Of a DNA stretch of 55,682 nucleotides, positions 1 to 9,054 are shown in pieces. The stretch comes from Ignavibacteria bacterium (GTDB taxonomy: Bacteria; Bacteroidota; Ignavibacteria; Kapaibacteriales; UBA2268): the NCBI GenBank assembly GCA_016844745.1, contig JAERMQ010000043.1:1-55682 (forward strand), in the 5' to 3' direction. The notes under the pieces are model-generated. The model was not told the DNA's origin and did not search any database. It worked only from the letters and a program-made list of their open reading frames with translations. Numbering within the stretch: the first letter of the stretch is position 1; every line of letters starts with the position of its first letter. Position numbers and translations under genes: made by a program.

Positions 1-79
1 CTGATGTTCTTTCTAAAAAGAGACTATATCAAAGTACATTGTTTATTTAAATTAGTCAACCTATTTTAGGTCAGGACAA

Positions 80-144
80 ACCATTAACCATTAACCATTG
101 ACCATTGACCATTAACCATTGACCATTAACTATGACCATTGACC
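80..144. repeat. Heptad tandem repeat ACCATTA/ACCATTG, copy 1
   Basis: About nine 7-bp units alternate between ACCATTA and ACCATTG, with one 6-bp unit (ACTATG). The array lies in the AT-rich region upstream of htpG. A second array of the same unit is at 2312-2376 upstream of queA, so htpG sits between two copies. The rest of 1-277 has no gene; at 212-233 a small hairpin (AGGGAAAT, then ATTTCCCT) lies in the htpG leader. Confidence 0.85.
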
Positions 145-277
145 AAATTGCATATATTGAATATTCTTAATCAATAATTTATTTAATTAAGCGTCAATTT
201 ATAATTAATTAAGGGAAATCCCATTATTTCCCTGAAAATAAGAATTTATAATAATAAAGGAAATTTGAGACTTTGAT

Positions 278-2140
278 ATGAACGAAAGCGAAAAAAACAT
301 AAAGGAAAATTTTGAATATAAAGCTGAGATGAAGCAGCTTCTGAATATTATTATTCATTCATTATATACACATCCGGAAGTTTTCATGCGCGAGCTCGTC
401 TCGAATGCGTCGGACGCGCTGAATAAATTACGCTTCAGAAGGCTGACTGATTCGAACATCTTATCACCGGAACTTGAACTCAGCATCAGAATATCCCTCG
501 ACAAAGAAAACATGACTTTCACTATCGAGGATACCGGAATTGGTATGGCCCGCGAAGATTTAATCGATAAAATAGGAACTGTTGCGTCGTCCGGGACGAT
601 TGAATTCCTCAAAAACCTTAAAGATGAACAAAAATCTTTGGACGGACAGCTAATAGGTCAATTCGGAGTCGGCTTCTATTCCGTCTTTATGGTTACGGAA
701 CAAATTACGATTGATACCAGAAGCGTTGACCCGGAAGGTAAATCATACAGATGGCAATCCGAAGGTGATGATAAATTTACAATCGAAGAAATTGAAGAGC
801 GGCAGCGCGGAACCAGGATTTATTTTAAACTTCGTGAGGATTATAAGCAATATTGCGATGAATTCCAGGTTAAATCGGTACTGAAGAAATACTCCAACTT
901 CGTCGATTTTCCTTTGTTTGTCGGGGATGAAGAAATTAATAAGGTAACAGCCCTCTGGCACCGGAAAAAGGATGATATAAAAGTTGAAGAATATAACGAA
1001 TTTTATAAATATCTTACCAATGATTTCGAAGAACCATTGGGGCATCTACACCTTGCAATTGAAGGCAATATAAACTTTAAAGCCTTGCTTTTCGTACCCC
1101 AAACCGCTCCGCCGAGTTTTTTCCGTGAGACATCCGATAAGTCGTTGCATCTCTATTCCAAAAAAATATTTATCCAGGATGATGCAAAGGAATTATTGCC
1201 GGACTATTTGAAATTTGTGCGCGGAATTGTGGATACTGAGGATTTGCCGTTGAATGTATCGAGGGAAGTTACCCAGTCATCACCTTTAATGACTAAGATA
1301 AAAAATGTTTTAACTGGCAAAATCCTTACCTTATTCGAGGAATGGGCAGTTAATGATAAAACCAAATATGAGAAATTCTTCAAGAATTTCGGCTCACTAT
1401 TCAAAACGGGAGTTAATTCGGATTTTTCCAATAAGGACAGAATAGTCGAATTATACAGGTTTGAATCATCCGCACTTCCAAAGGGAGAGCTTACTTCATT
1501 AAAGGAATACTGTTCGCGAATGAAAGAAAATCAAAAAGAAATATATTATATTTCAGGCGATACACGCGATTCCATTATGAAAAATCCCAACATTGAATAT
1601 TTCATTGCCCAAAATTTAGAAACGCTTTTCATTACAGACCCGGTAGATATTTTTACTATTCCATATTTGCATGTTTACGATGGAAAATCTTTGAAATCAA
1701 TAGAAAAAGCCGACGTTCAAATATCAGATGAAAGCCAGCAATCAAGGGATAGAATTAATCCCGAAATGGCTACTTCACTGATAGCATTGTTCAAAGAAAC
1801 ACTCGGCGTTCAAGTTGAAGATGTAATCGAATCCAAACGTTTGGTCGAATCCGCAGCAACTCTTGTAGTCGGGCAGCAGGGCTTGGATGTGCAAATGGAA
1901 AAAATGATGCAATATCTTGATAAGGAATTCACGGTTTCCAAGCGCATTTTAGAGCTGAATACTTCTCACCCGTTAATCAAGAATTTATCCACAATGCTTA
2001 TTGCCGATGCATCAAACCCGGTACTGCTTCGTTCTATTTGGCAAATTTATGAAGGCGCGCTGCTTATCGAGGGGCATATTAAAAATCCGAGCGAATTCGT
2101 TGCCCGCATGACCGAATTTATGACTGAAGCAACCAATTAA
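278..2140 (+). CDS. htpG: Molecular chaperone HtpG (Hsp90)
   Basis: 620-aa cytosolic Hsp90 chaperone, close to the usual bacterial length (about 620-635), so it looks complete. The GHKL ATPase motifs are all visible near the N-terminus: ELVSNASDAL (residues 39-48, with the catalytic Glu and Mg-binding Asn), DTGIGM (85-90) and GQFGVGFYSVF (127-137). The middle and C-terminal dimerisation regions follow with no break. It acts as an ATP-driven clamp in protein folding and stress. The ATG at 278 precedes the first conserved block by the normal distance; AAAGG lies rather far upstream (256-260). It stands alone, with repeat arrays on both sides, and is presumably transcribed by itself. Confidence 0.97.
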   Translation: MNESEKNIKENFEYKAEMKQLLNIIIHSLYTHPEVFMRELVSNASDALNKLRFRRLTDSNILSPELELSIRISLDKENMTFTIEDTGIGMAREDLIDKIGTVASSGTIEFLKNLKDEQKSLDGQLIGQFGVGFYSVFMVTEQITIDTRSVDPEGKSYRWQSEGDDKFTIEEIEERQRGTRIYFKLREDYKQYCDEFQVKSVLKKYSNFVDFPLFVGDEEINKVTALWHRKKDDIKVEEYNEFYKYLTNDFEEPLGHLHLAIEGNINFKALLFVPQTAPPSFFRETSDKSLHLYSKKIFIQDDAKELLPDYLKFVRGIVDTEDLPLNVSREVTQSSPLMTKIKNVLTGKILTLFEEWAVNDKTKYEKFFKNFGSLFKTGVNSDFSNKDRIVELYRFESSALPKGELTSLKEYCSRMKENQKEIYYISGDTRDSIMKNPNIEYFIAQNLETLFITDPVDIFTIPYLHVYDGKSLKSIEKADVQISDESQQSRDRINPEMATSLIALFKETLGVQVEDVIESKRLVESAATLVVGQQGLDVQMEKMMQYLDKEFTVSKRILELNTSHPLIKNLSTMLIADASNPVLLRSIWQIYEGALLIEGHIKNPSEFVARMTEFMTEATN

Positions 2141-2214
2141 ATTACGAATTACGAATTACGAATTACGAATAATAAATTATGAATTATAAGTTATGAGTTA
2201 TGAGTTATAAACAA
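2141..2214. repeat. Heptad tandem repeat ATTACGA / GTTATGA
   Basis: Starting directly after the htpG stop codon there are four copies of ATTACGA, then degenerating 7-bp units (ATTATGA, ATTATAA, GTTATGA twice, GTTATAA). Arrays with related units lie at 45095-45135 and 47253-47290. The period of seven is shared with the ACCATTA arrays although the unit differs. Confidence 0.8.
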
Positions 2215-2311
2215 ATAATTATAAATGATGAAATAAGAATTATGAATTATATTAATAAGAGCTTAATCCTAAAATCCTTTAATCCTATAAATCATAATTC
2301 AGACAATTTCA

Positions 2312-2376
2312 CAATTAACCATTAACCATTGACCATTAACCATTGACCATTAACCATTGACCATTGACCATTAACA
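2312..2376. repeat. Heptad tandem repeat ACCATTA/ACCATTG, copy 2
   Basis: About nine 7-bp units of the same ACCATT(A/G) type as at 80-144, followed by an AT-rich stretch and then queA. The rest of the htpG-queA gap is AT-rich with no coding signal. Confidence 0.85.
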
Positions 2377-2436
2377 ATTGAGATTATTTAATACGATATA
2401 TAATTTAATAATAATAATAAAAATTGAGGCTTGTTT

Positions 2437-3480
2437 ATGAAATTATCCGAATTCCGGTACCAACTTCCAAAAAACTCTATTGCAAAATTTCCTGCCGACC
2501 CGCGTGATTCCTCACGATTGATGATTATTGACCGGCATACCGGCGAGTTTAAAGATAAAAAATTTTCCGATATTCTTAACTTTTTCCAAAAAGGCGATTG
2601 TCTTGTCATCAATCAGACAAAAGCATACCCAGCCAGGTTATACGGCAAAAAAGAAAAAACTAACGCGAAAATCGAAGTTATGCTCCTACGCGAACTTCGC
2701 AGCGAAGAACGGATTTGGGATGTTTTGGTTGAACCGGCTCGAAAAGTTCGTATCGGAAATAAGATATATTTTGACAATAATAAATTCTATTGCGAAGTTG
2801 TCGATAACACTACCTCCCGAGGCAGAACAGTTCGCTTTTCTTATGACGGCAATCTGTTCAAAATTATCGAGAAAATCGGTGAAATGCCGCTTCCGGAGTA
2901 TATTAAGCGGGAACCGAATGAACATGATAAAGAAACTTATCAATGCGTTTTTGCAAATAATGATTATCTTGCATCAATTGCTCCCCCGACTGCAGGCTTG
3001 CATTTTACCAAGGAGATGATGAAAGCTATTGAAGAAAAGGGTGTAAGAATAGCCAAAGTCGTTGTATATATCGGACAAGGCGTATTTGAGAATATCGAAG
3101 TTGAAGACCTTACCAAACACCGAATGTATTCGGAATATTTTGAAATACCGCGAGAGTCTGCCGAATTAATAAATAAATCACTCAAATCCAAGAAAAATGT
3201 TTACAGCGTTGGCGCTTCTGCTGTAAGAGCATTAGAATCATCCGTACTGACCTCCGGAACCGTTAAACCCAATCGTGGCTGGACTGATAAATTTATATAT
3301 CCACCCTTTGAATTTAAGATAACAACCAGATTTATAACAAACTTCCATCCTCCCGCATCACCTTCGTTACTGATGTCAAGCGCTTTTGCCGGCAAAGATT
3401 TAAATCTTAAAGCATATAAACATGCACTAAAAAATGATTACAGGTTCCTTGCTTATGGCGATGCAGTAATGATTATTTGA
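2437..3480 (+). CDS. queA: S-adenosylmethionine:tRNA ribosyltransferase-isomerase QueA
   Basis: 347-aa enzyme of queuosine synthesis. It transfers and isomerises the ribose of S-adenosylmethionine onto preQ1 at the tRNA wobble position, giving epoxyqueuosine. The length is right for the family, and typical blocks are visible: KLSEFRYQLP at the start, LVINQTKAYPARL, APPTAGLHFT and VGASAVRALES. The reading frame extends to a TTG at 2431, but the ATG at 2437 gives the usual MKLSEF start and has GAGG (2425-2428) upstream. The stop codon is followed within 12 bases by mutA, so the two are probably co-transcribed although unrelated in function. Confidence 0.96.
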   Translation: MKLSEFRYQLPKNSIAKFPADPRDSSRLMIIDRHTGEFKDKKFSDILNFFQKGDCLVINQTKAYPARLYGKKEKTNAKIEVMLLRELRSEERIWDVLVEPARKVRIGNKIYFDNNKFYCEVVDNTTSRGRTVRFSYDGNLFKIIEKIGEMPLPEYIKREPNEHDKETYQCVFANNDYLASIAPPTAGLHFTKEMMKAIEEKGVRIAKVVVYIGQGVFENIEVEDLTKHRMYSEYFEIPRESAELINKSLKSKKNVYSVGASAVRALESSVLTSGTVKPNRGWTDKFIYPPFEFKITTRFITNFHPPASPSLLMSSAFAGKDLNLKAYKHALKNDYRFLAYGDAVMII

Positions 3481-3491
3481 TTGTAACAAAT

Positions 3492-5369
3492 ATGGATAGC
3501 GAGCTAAATTTCAACGAATTTCCTAAACCTGACTTTTCCCAATGGCGGGAAGCTGCAGAGGCAGCCCTTAAGGATGGGAAGTTCTATGAAATGCTATTCT
3601 CCGATACTTATGAAGGTATATCAATCAAACCACTCTATATGCCATCTGATATAGATGGACAAAGTGTAATAGATTTATTTAAAGATAGTAAAACAAATAG
3701 CTGGGAAATTTGTCCGAACCTGTATTTTTCAGATTCAATCGAATTCAATACTCAAGCCCTCAACGAAATTCAGGGCGGAGCTACAGCTCTCAATATCATT
3801 ATCGTTGATGCATATTTAGAAGATATAAACCGGAATTCGATACCGGTTATGTTCAGGGATATTAAACCGGAAAGTGTTTCACTTAATTTCTATTTTAACG
3901 AATTACCCATAGAAAAAATAGAATGTATTATCGAATTTCTTGCCAATTGCGGCGCTGAGTCTGGTCAAATCAATGGAAGTATCTGCTTTGACATTGTAAA
4001 TTTTATCAATAAAAACAATTCACCGGATTCTGAAATTAAACAACTTCATAAAAAATGGGTTGAATTATTTTTTAAAGTTAAAAGCATATTGCCCAATTTT
4101 GGCTTCGGGTGCATAGATGCACGCTTATGGAAGGAATCCGGAGGTAGCGCCGTCGAGGAGCTTGCATTGTCTCTTAGCGCCGGAGCATTTTTGATGAATA
4201 ATCTTGCAGATTATAAAATCGACATTGATGATATAGCCTCTAAACTCTCTTTTCATTATTCCGTTTCCTCAGACTTTTTTATGGAAATAGCCAAGTTCAA
4301 AGCTGCCAGGGTATTGTGGCAGATGATCCTGACTGAATTCGGGGCATCGGAAATAACTGCAAATTTTAAGATTAACGCTTCTACAGCATTTATAAATAAA
4401 TCAACTTTGGACAGTCATGTTAATATTCTCAGGACTGCAACCGAGGCTATGTCGGCTATTATAGGCGGGGCAAACGCAATAACCATTAATCCTTTCGATG
4501 CCATGAATGAGCAATCCGGTACTGATTTTTCAAGACGACTTGCACGTACTGCCTTACTTGTCCTGAAGCATGAATCTAATCTGAACCAAACAACTGATGC
4601 CGCAACGGGTACATATTATATTGAGGCTTTAACTAAAGAATTAATCTCCCGTGCATGGGAACTTTTCCTTAAAATCGAATCAGAGGGCGGCTTCATTGAT
4701 TGTTATAAAAAAGGGATTTTATCGGAACTGATTAGCAACATCCGGGAAAAAAGGCTAGATGATATAAATAAAATAAATACTACTTTGCTTGGAGTGAATA
4801 AATATCCTCTAAAACCTGATGAAGCATTTGTTAAGAAATTTCTTAATCTTTCCGGAGATAATGAAGCAGAAATCCCGGAAGAAATTAATCCGGTAAATGA
4901 AGAAATAGGAAATATACGTTTATCGAACGGTTTCGAAGAAGTAAGAAAAAATTCCGGATTGTACAAAATCAGGACAGGCTCTTATCCCCTTGCATTTATT
5001 CTAAATTATGGCACATATAAGGATTATTCCCGGAAAAGTAAATTTGCTTCGGACTTTTTCTCAGCCGGAGGATTCGAAATTGTTCAAAGTCAGGCAATAA
5101 CAACAATAGAAGATGCTACCCAAAAAATTCAGGAATTCAAAAGCAATATTATTATTATCTGTACATCCGATTTTATATACAATGAAATTGCAAAAGAGTT
5201 AATTGCCGAATTGAAAAAGAATCTGCCAAAAGCTAAATTGATTTTTGTTGCCTCATCCTTCGGAGGTATTGAGCAAATGCGCTCTACCGGTATTGATGAA
5301 ATAATTTTCAAAGGTGTTGACGCCATCAAATTCCTGCAGAACCTTCAAATATTATCCGGAATTATTTAA
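3492..5369 (+). CDS. mutA: Methylmalonyl-CoA mutase, small (beta) subunit
   Basis: 625-aa protein with the layout of the non-catalytic subunit of heterodimeric methylmalonyl-CoA mutase. It has an N-terminal TIM-barrel region (about residues 30-480) and a C-terminal Rossmann-like domain that resembles the B12-binding domain but lacks the cobalt-ligand motif DxHxxG. The pathway interconverts succinyl-CoA and methylmalonyl-CoA. The catalytic large subunit is not encoded downstream here, which is unusual because mutA and mutB are normally adjacent; it may lie elsewhere. The frame is open back to a TTG at 3477 overlapping queA; the ATG at 3492 is preferred. A biotin-carrier protein that could serve propionyl-CoA carboxylase is at 55070. 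Confidence 0.88.
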   Translation: MDSELNFNEFPKPDFSQWREAAEAALKDGKFYEMLFSDTYEGISIKPLYMPSDIDGQSVIDLFKDSKTNSWEICPNLYFSDSIEFNTQALNEIQGGATALNIIIVDAYLEDINRNSIPVMFRDIKPESVSLNFYFNELPIEKIECIIEFLANCGAESGQINGSICFDIVNFINKNNSPDSEIKQLHKKWVELFFKVKSILPNFGFGCIDARLWKESGGSAVEELALSLSAGAFLMNNLADYKIDIDDIASKLSFHYSVSSDFFMEIAKFKAARVLWQMILTEFGASEITANFKINASTAFINKSTLDSHVNILRTATEAMSAIIGGANAITINPFDAMNEQSGTDFSRRLARTALLVLKHESNLNQTTDAATGTYYIEALTKELISRAWELFLKIESEGGFIDCYKKGILSELISNIREKRLDDINKINTTLLGVNKYPLKPDEAFVKKFLNLSGDNEAEIPEEINPVNEEIGNIRLSNGFEEVRKNSGLYKIRTGSYPLAFILNYGTYKDYSRKSKFASDFFSAGGFEIVQSQAITTIEDATQKIQEFKSNIIIICTSDFIYNEIAKELIAELKKNLPKAKLIFVASSFGGIEQMRSTGIDEIIFKGVDAIKFLQNLQILSGII

Positions 5370-5586
5370 AGTTCCACAACTGTATTTTTTCTGTATCTTG
5401 TTTTGTAGATATAATAATTATATTTTGCAAAATAGATTTAAAGTTTTCTGAAGGTTTGATAAGAATATTATAATATTTAACTTTTAAGAAAAATTAAATA
5501 AAAATGTTAGGTTATATTAAATAGTGTGAAATTATTCACAATAAAAAAATAAATTTTATGTATTATATTTGCAAAGGTTTTCGGCT

Positions 5587-5790
5587 ATGGAAAACGAAAT
5601 TGTTGACCAAAACGAATTCCTGATATCGGCTGCCATTAATTTGTTAGTCGATAAATTCGGACCGGAATGTGTTTTACTTTTGGCATCATTACCAGAAAAA
5701 AAGATATTAGAGGAAATGCAAAAAAATCCGGTATGCCAGGCTTATATTGAGGAAGAAGTAATTATTTACGAAGTTTTTTTTGAAAATTAA
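5587..5790 (+). CDS. Small protein of unknown function upstream of a TPR protein
   Basis: 67-aa acidic protein, not recognised. It starts at the ATG at 5587, with AAAGG at 5573-5577 as a plausible ribosome binding site. A TATATTTG match to the Bacteroidetes-type -7 element lies at 5564-5571, but without a clear -33 element. It has no signal peptide or membrane segment and looks helical, ending in a run of Glu, Val and Ile. It is followed 14 bases later by the TPR gene, so the two probably form a unit. The ~200 bases upstream (5370-5586) hold only AT-rich sequence. Confidence 0.6.
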   Translation: MENEIVDQNEFLISAAINLLVDKFGPECVLLLASLPEKKILEEMQKNPVCQAYIEEEVIIYEVFFEN

Positions 5791-5804
5791 ATTCATTATT
5801 AGTA

Positions 5805-7322
5805 TTGGGTAAACAGGAAAATACTGAGCAGGATGTTCTTTTTGGAGACCTTTGCGGGTTCTTCCACCATAAGAAATTTAATATGGCGGTTATGGAAATT
5901 AACAATAATGTTTATTTCCAGGAAATTGTAAGTGATATGAAAAGAACTGAAAAACTTACCTTCATCGATGTATCGAGAGGAAGTCGCGGTGGAAATATTC
6001 TTTGGCTTAAGGGTGAACTTGAGAAATATAATAATGTCGTGTTATACGGCTGGGCGCGTGTTTTTCCGGAAGAACAGGAGAAATACCTTGTCTGGGCGCA
6101 GAATTTCAACATCCTAACCGGAGAATTCTATTTATTTGACCGTAAAATTCTATTCGTTCTTTCATCCTTTCTTCATAAACTTTTGGATGAACATGCCGGA
6201 GCTTTTAAAGAACTCATAGGCACAACTTATGACTTTTCGCATACACCGGCTCTGTTCGCAGATATGGATACCGATGATTTACTTCCGAATACACTATCGA
6301 CAGTTACTTCGGATGATGCCCGGAAAAATGTATACTCCTCGATGAGCGCTTTGAAGGACAACGAAATCGATATTCTCCCTCCTTATGAAAGAGCAATATT
6401 TTATTATAAATTGAGTGATGCACAAAGAACTTTGGGTGATTTTTCTGATGCTGAGAGAAGCGGAGAAGAAAGCAAGAAAAATTTTGCTATGCTCAAACCG
6501 CCGCCTATTACCGAAACTGCACTGTGTCTTACTAATTTATCCTTTATTTACCAGAGTCAAAATAAATTGGATAAAGCTTTAAGCTGCGAGCAAAAGGGAT
6601 TGGACATATTGAACCGGGAGCCTGAAAATCGCACGGAAGCTATTGGTCGAAGCAATAGATTTATAGCTCAAATCCTGCTAAAATTAGGTCGATATGAAGA
6701 AGCTGTCGTATTCGGGAAAAAGGCATTGGACTTATATAAAAAAATTCTACCTCAGAATCATCCTGATTTTGCAAAAGTTTACAGTATAATTTCAAAAGGA
6801 TTTAAAAATCTCGGTGAGTTAGGTCCGGCATTCAATTACGCATTGGATGCTATGAAAGTAACAAAAGGTGCCAAAGAACCAAATCAGGAAGAAATTGCTC
6901 ATTGCTACTACGATTTAGGTCTGATTTTTTATCACTTTGCCCAATATGATAAAGCCATCGAGTCGATTAGACTTGCTAATAGTGTAATGTCAAAGTATTT
7001 CCGTAATCAGAATCATCCATTATTTGCTACCTGCAACTATACTACTTCACAAATTCTGAAAATGACGGGCGATTTGAAAGGCGCTTTGGCAGCCGGACGA
7101 AAAGCTCTTGAAATTCTTGAAGCTATACTTTCAGATGAAAATCACTTCGTTGCTGCGTCGAACTGCTGGGTAGGTTTTCTATTCTTCGGCTTAAACATCA
7201 AGCATACATCGCTTAATCATTATAAAAAAGCAATTGCTATTTGGGAAAAGATATATCCGCCTACACATCCCGACATTCAATACTGTGAAAAATTGATTAA
7301 AATGCTCAATAGAAAATTATAG
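5805..7322 (+). CDS. Tetratricopeptide repeat protein with unrecognised N-terminal domain
   Basis: 505 aa if translated from the TTG at 5805; the first in-frame ATG is at 5883, and neither has a strong ribosome binding site. The C-terminal two thirds (about residues 190-500) are TPR units of about 42 aa, several of the kinesin-light-chain kind with the pattern ALxxYKKIxPxxHPxxA. The first ~170 residues form a separate globular region with a FIDVSRGSRGGNILWL segment that I do not recognise. No signal peptide is seen, so it is probably cytoplasmic. TPR arrays bind other proteins; the 67-aa product upstream is the obvious candidate partner (inference). Confidence 0.75.
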   Translation: MGKQENTEQDVLFGDLCGFFHHKKFNMAVMEINNNVYFQEIVSDMKRTEKLTFIDVSRGSRGGNILWLKGELEKYNNVVLYGWARVFPEEQEKYLVWAQNFNILTGEFYLFDRKILFVLSSFLHKLLDEHAGAFKELIGTTYDFSHTPALFADMDTDDLLPNTLSTVTSDDARKNVYSSMSALKDNEIDILPPYERAIFYYKLSDAQRTLGDFSDAERSGEESKKNFAMLKPPPITETALCLTNLSFIYQSQNKLDKALSCEQKGLDILNREPENRTEAIGRSNRFIAQILLKLGRYEEAVVFGKKALDLYKKILPQNHPDFAKVYSIISKGFKNLGELGPAFNYALDAMKVTKGAKEPNQEEIAHCYYDLGLIFYHFAQYDKAIESIRLANSVMSKYFRNQNHPLFATCNYTTSQILKMTGDLKGALAAGRKALEILEAILSDENHFVAASNCWVGFLFFGLNIKHTSLNHYKKAIAIWEKIYPPTHPDIQYCEKLIKMLNRKL

Positions 7323-7388
7323 AAAAATTTGTAGTAAAGAGATTTATTCACGGTTTTTCACACTATTCATGATAAATTGGACGACAAG

Positions 7389-7472
7389 AAACCCCTCCCT
7401 AACCCTCCCCGAAGGGGAGGGAAATAGAAACTTTTGGTTCCCTCCCCTTCGGGGAGGGTTAGGGAGGGGTTT
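7389..7472. repeat. Long G/C-rich inverted repeat in the TPR-hutI gap
   Basis: Two arms of about 33 bp (7389-7421 and 7440-7472) are near-perfect reverse complements built on CCCTCCCTAACCCTCCCC and separated by about 18 bp. There is no T-run, so a simple terminator is unlikely. Similar but not identical palindromes lie at 12357-12442 and 34190-34266. Confidence 0.85.
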
Positions 7473-7495
7473 ATTCATAAATTAAACTTTATAAA

Positions 7496-8746
7496 ATGTC
7501 CACACTCATAAAAAATATTAGCTCGCTTGTAACCATTCACTCATGCTCCAGCCCATTCAAAGCCGGTAAGATGATGCGGGACATCGGTGAAATAAAAGAC
7601 GGAGCTTTACTTTTCGGAGAGGAAATTGAATGGCTCGGAACAACTCAAGCGGCAAATGAGAAATTAACTTCCGGTAGTATCTCTCCGGATAAAATAATTG
7701 ATGCAAGAGGGAAGACAATAATCCCGGGTTTTGTGGATTCTCATACCCACATCGTCTTTGCAGGCAGTAGAGCAAACGAGTTTGCACGCCGCCTAAGGGG
7801 AGCAACCTACAGGGAAATCGCTGAATCGGGCGGTGGCATACAGACGACAGTAAAAGCAACACGCGAAGCTTCCATAGAAGAACTCGTTGAAAATGGACGC
7901 ATGCTCGCTCTATCTGCTCTTAAGCACGGAACAACGGCAATAGAAATAAAGAGCGGTTATGGGCTCTCGATAGAGAGTGAAATGAAGATGCTGCGGGCAA
8001 TTAAAATCCTTAAGCAAGAGTTACCAATTCACGTATCCGCTACATTTATGGGAGCACATGATTTCCCGCCGGAATACAAAGACAATCATCAAAAATATGT
8101 GGATTTAATATGTAATGAAATGCTCCCTGCTGTTGCAGCAGAGGGATTAGCCGAATATTGCGATGCATTCGTTGACCAAGGGTATTATACAATTGCACAA
8201 GCAGAAAAAATCATGGAAACAGCCTGCAATTTCGGGATGAAAATTAAAATGCACTGCGACGAACTTGCTTGTGTTGGTGCGGCTGAACTTGCAGGTAAAT
8301 TACATGCAGCATCGGCAGACCACTTGTTATATATATCTGATGAAGGTATTCAGGCTTTGAAAGAATCCGGCACTGTGGCTACTCTACTGCCCGGAACAGC
8401 ATATTTTATTCGACTGCCTTATGCTCCAGCACGAAAACTGATTGATGCTGGAGCGATTGTAGCTTTGGCTACCGATTGCAATCCCGGCTCCTGCTTTACT
8501 GAGAATATGCAGTTGATACTTTCACTTGCTGTAATTAATATGCAAATGACAGCCGAAGAAGCATTAACAGCAGCCACATTGAACGGCGCTGCTGCATTGG
8601 GATTATCCGATTCAATGGGCAGCCTTGAAGCCGGCAAGAAAGCCAATTTCCTTATTTTAGACGTCCCCACTTATGAAGATTTATTTTACCATTTCGGTAT
8701 TAACCATGTTGAGCATGTTTTCGTCAATGGGAGGAAAGTAGTTTAA
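7496..8746 (+). CDS. hutI: Imidazolonepropionase HutI
   Basis: 416-aa amidohydrolase that hydrolyses 4-imidazolone-5-propanoate to N-formimino-glutamate in histidine degradation. The metal-binding HxH is at residues 83-85 in GFVDSHTHIVFAGSRANEF, a HutI hallmark. It is followed by the GATYREIAESGGGI block, the MHCDEL metal and substrate region, and ATDCNPGS near the C-terminus. The length matches the family (about 400-420). hutH, hutU and hutG are not adjacent, so the pathway genes must be dispersed or incomplete here. Confidence 0.95.
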   Translation: MSTLIKNISSLVTIHSCSSPFKAGKMMRDIGEIKDGALLFGEEIEWLGTTQAANEKLTSGSISPDKIIDARGKTIIPGFVDSHTHIVFAGSRANEFARRLRGATYREIAESGGGIQTTVKATREASIEELVENGRMLALSALKHGTTAIEIKSGYGLSIESEMKMLRAIKILKQELPIHVSATFMGAHDFPPEYKDNHQKYVDLICNEMLPAVAAEGLAEYCDAFVDQGYYTIAQAEKIMETACNFGMKIKMHCDELACVGAAELAGKLHAASADHLLYISDEGIQALKESGTVATLLPGTAYFIRLPYAPARKLIDAGAIVALATDCNPGSCFTENMQLILSLAVINMQMTAEEALTAATLNGAAALGLSDSMGSLEAGKKANFLILDVPTYEDLFYHFGINHVEHVFVNGRKVV

Positions 8747-8773
8747 TTTTTATTTGTCCTAAAAGAGAAGAAT

Positions 8774-8887
8774 GTCATTCTGAACGAAGTGAAGAATCTT
8801 CTCAAATTATGCAGAAAGTCATTCAGAGCGAAGCGAAGAATCCAGTAAAAAAACCAATGAATGTCATTCTGAACGAAGTGAAGAATC
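8774..8887. repeat. Three direct copies of the GTCATTCTGA-type repeat core
   Basis: Three copies in the same direction (8774-8798, 8818-8843, 8863-8887) of a ~25-bp core beginning GTCATTCTGARCGAAG and ending GAAGAATC. The same core forms palindromes at 20852-20928, 21107-21235, 22423-22489 and, altered, 33161-33280. Here the copies are direct and unpaired. A reading frame across them (8809-9069) is an artefact of the repeats. Confidence 0.85.
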
Positions 8888-8944
8888 TTCTCAAACATAG
8901 GAAGAATGTTATTACAAAAATACTTTATTTAAACTTTGCTCCCC

Positions 8945-9050
8945 TTGCGGCTTTGCGAGCTTTGCGTGTTTTTTATCTTTGCGACCTCTGCGAGAAATAT
9001 TTTTTTCACGCAAAGAACGCAAAGGAAATAAAACGCAGAGGACGCAAAGA
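8945..9050. repeat. CGCAAAG/CTTTGCG inverted repeat
   Basis: An imperfect inverted repeat made of short words such as CTTTGCG and their complements, for example GCTTTGCGTG opposite CACGCAAAG, and GCGACCTCTGCG opposite CGCAGAGGACGC. Related copies are at 14266-14377, inside a coding region, and at 15337-15413. It directly abuts the 3' end of the RCC1 gene on the other strand. Confidence 0.85.
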
Positions 9051-9054
9051 CAGA

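Noticed and set aside
2528..3019. 163-codon plus-strand frame inside queA
   Set aside because: Shadow of queA in another frame; it has no homology and overlaps a conserved enzyme fully.
7389..7472. The long palindrome as a transcription terminator
   Set aside because: No T-run on either strand, arms far longer than needed, and the same class recurs in other gaps; better seen as a repeat element, though it may also slow transcription.
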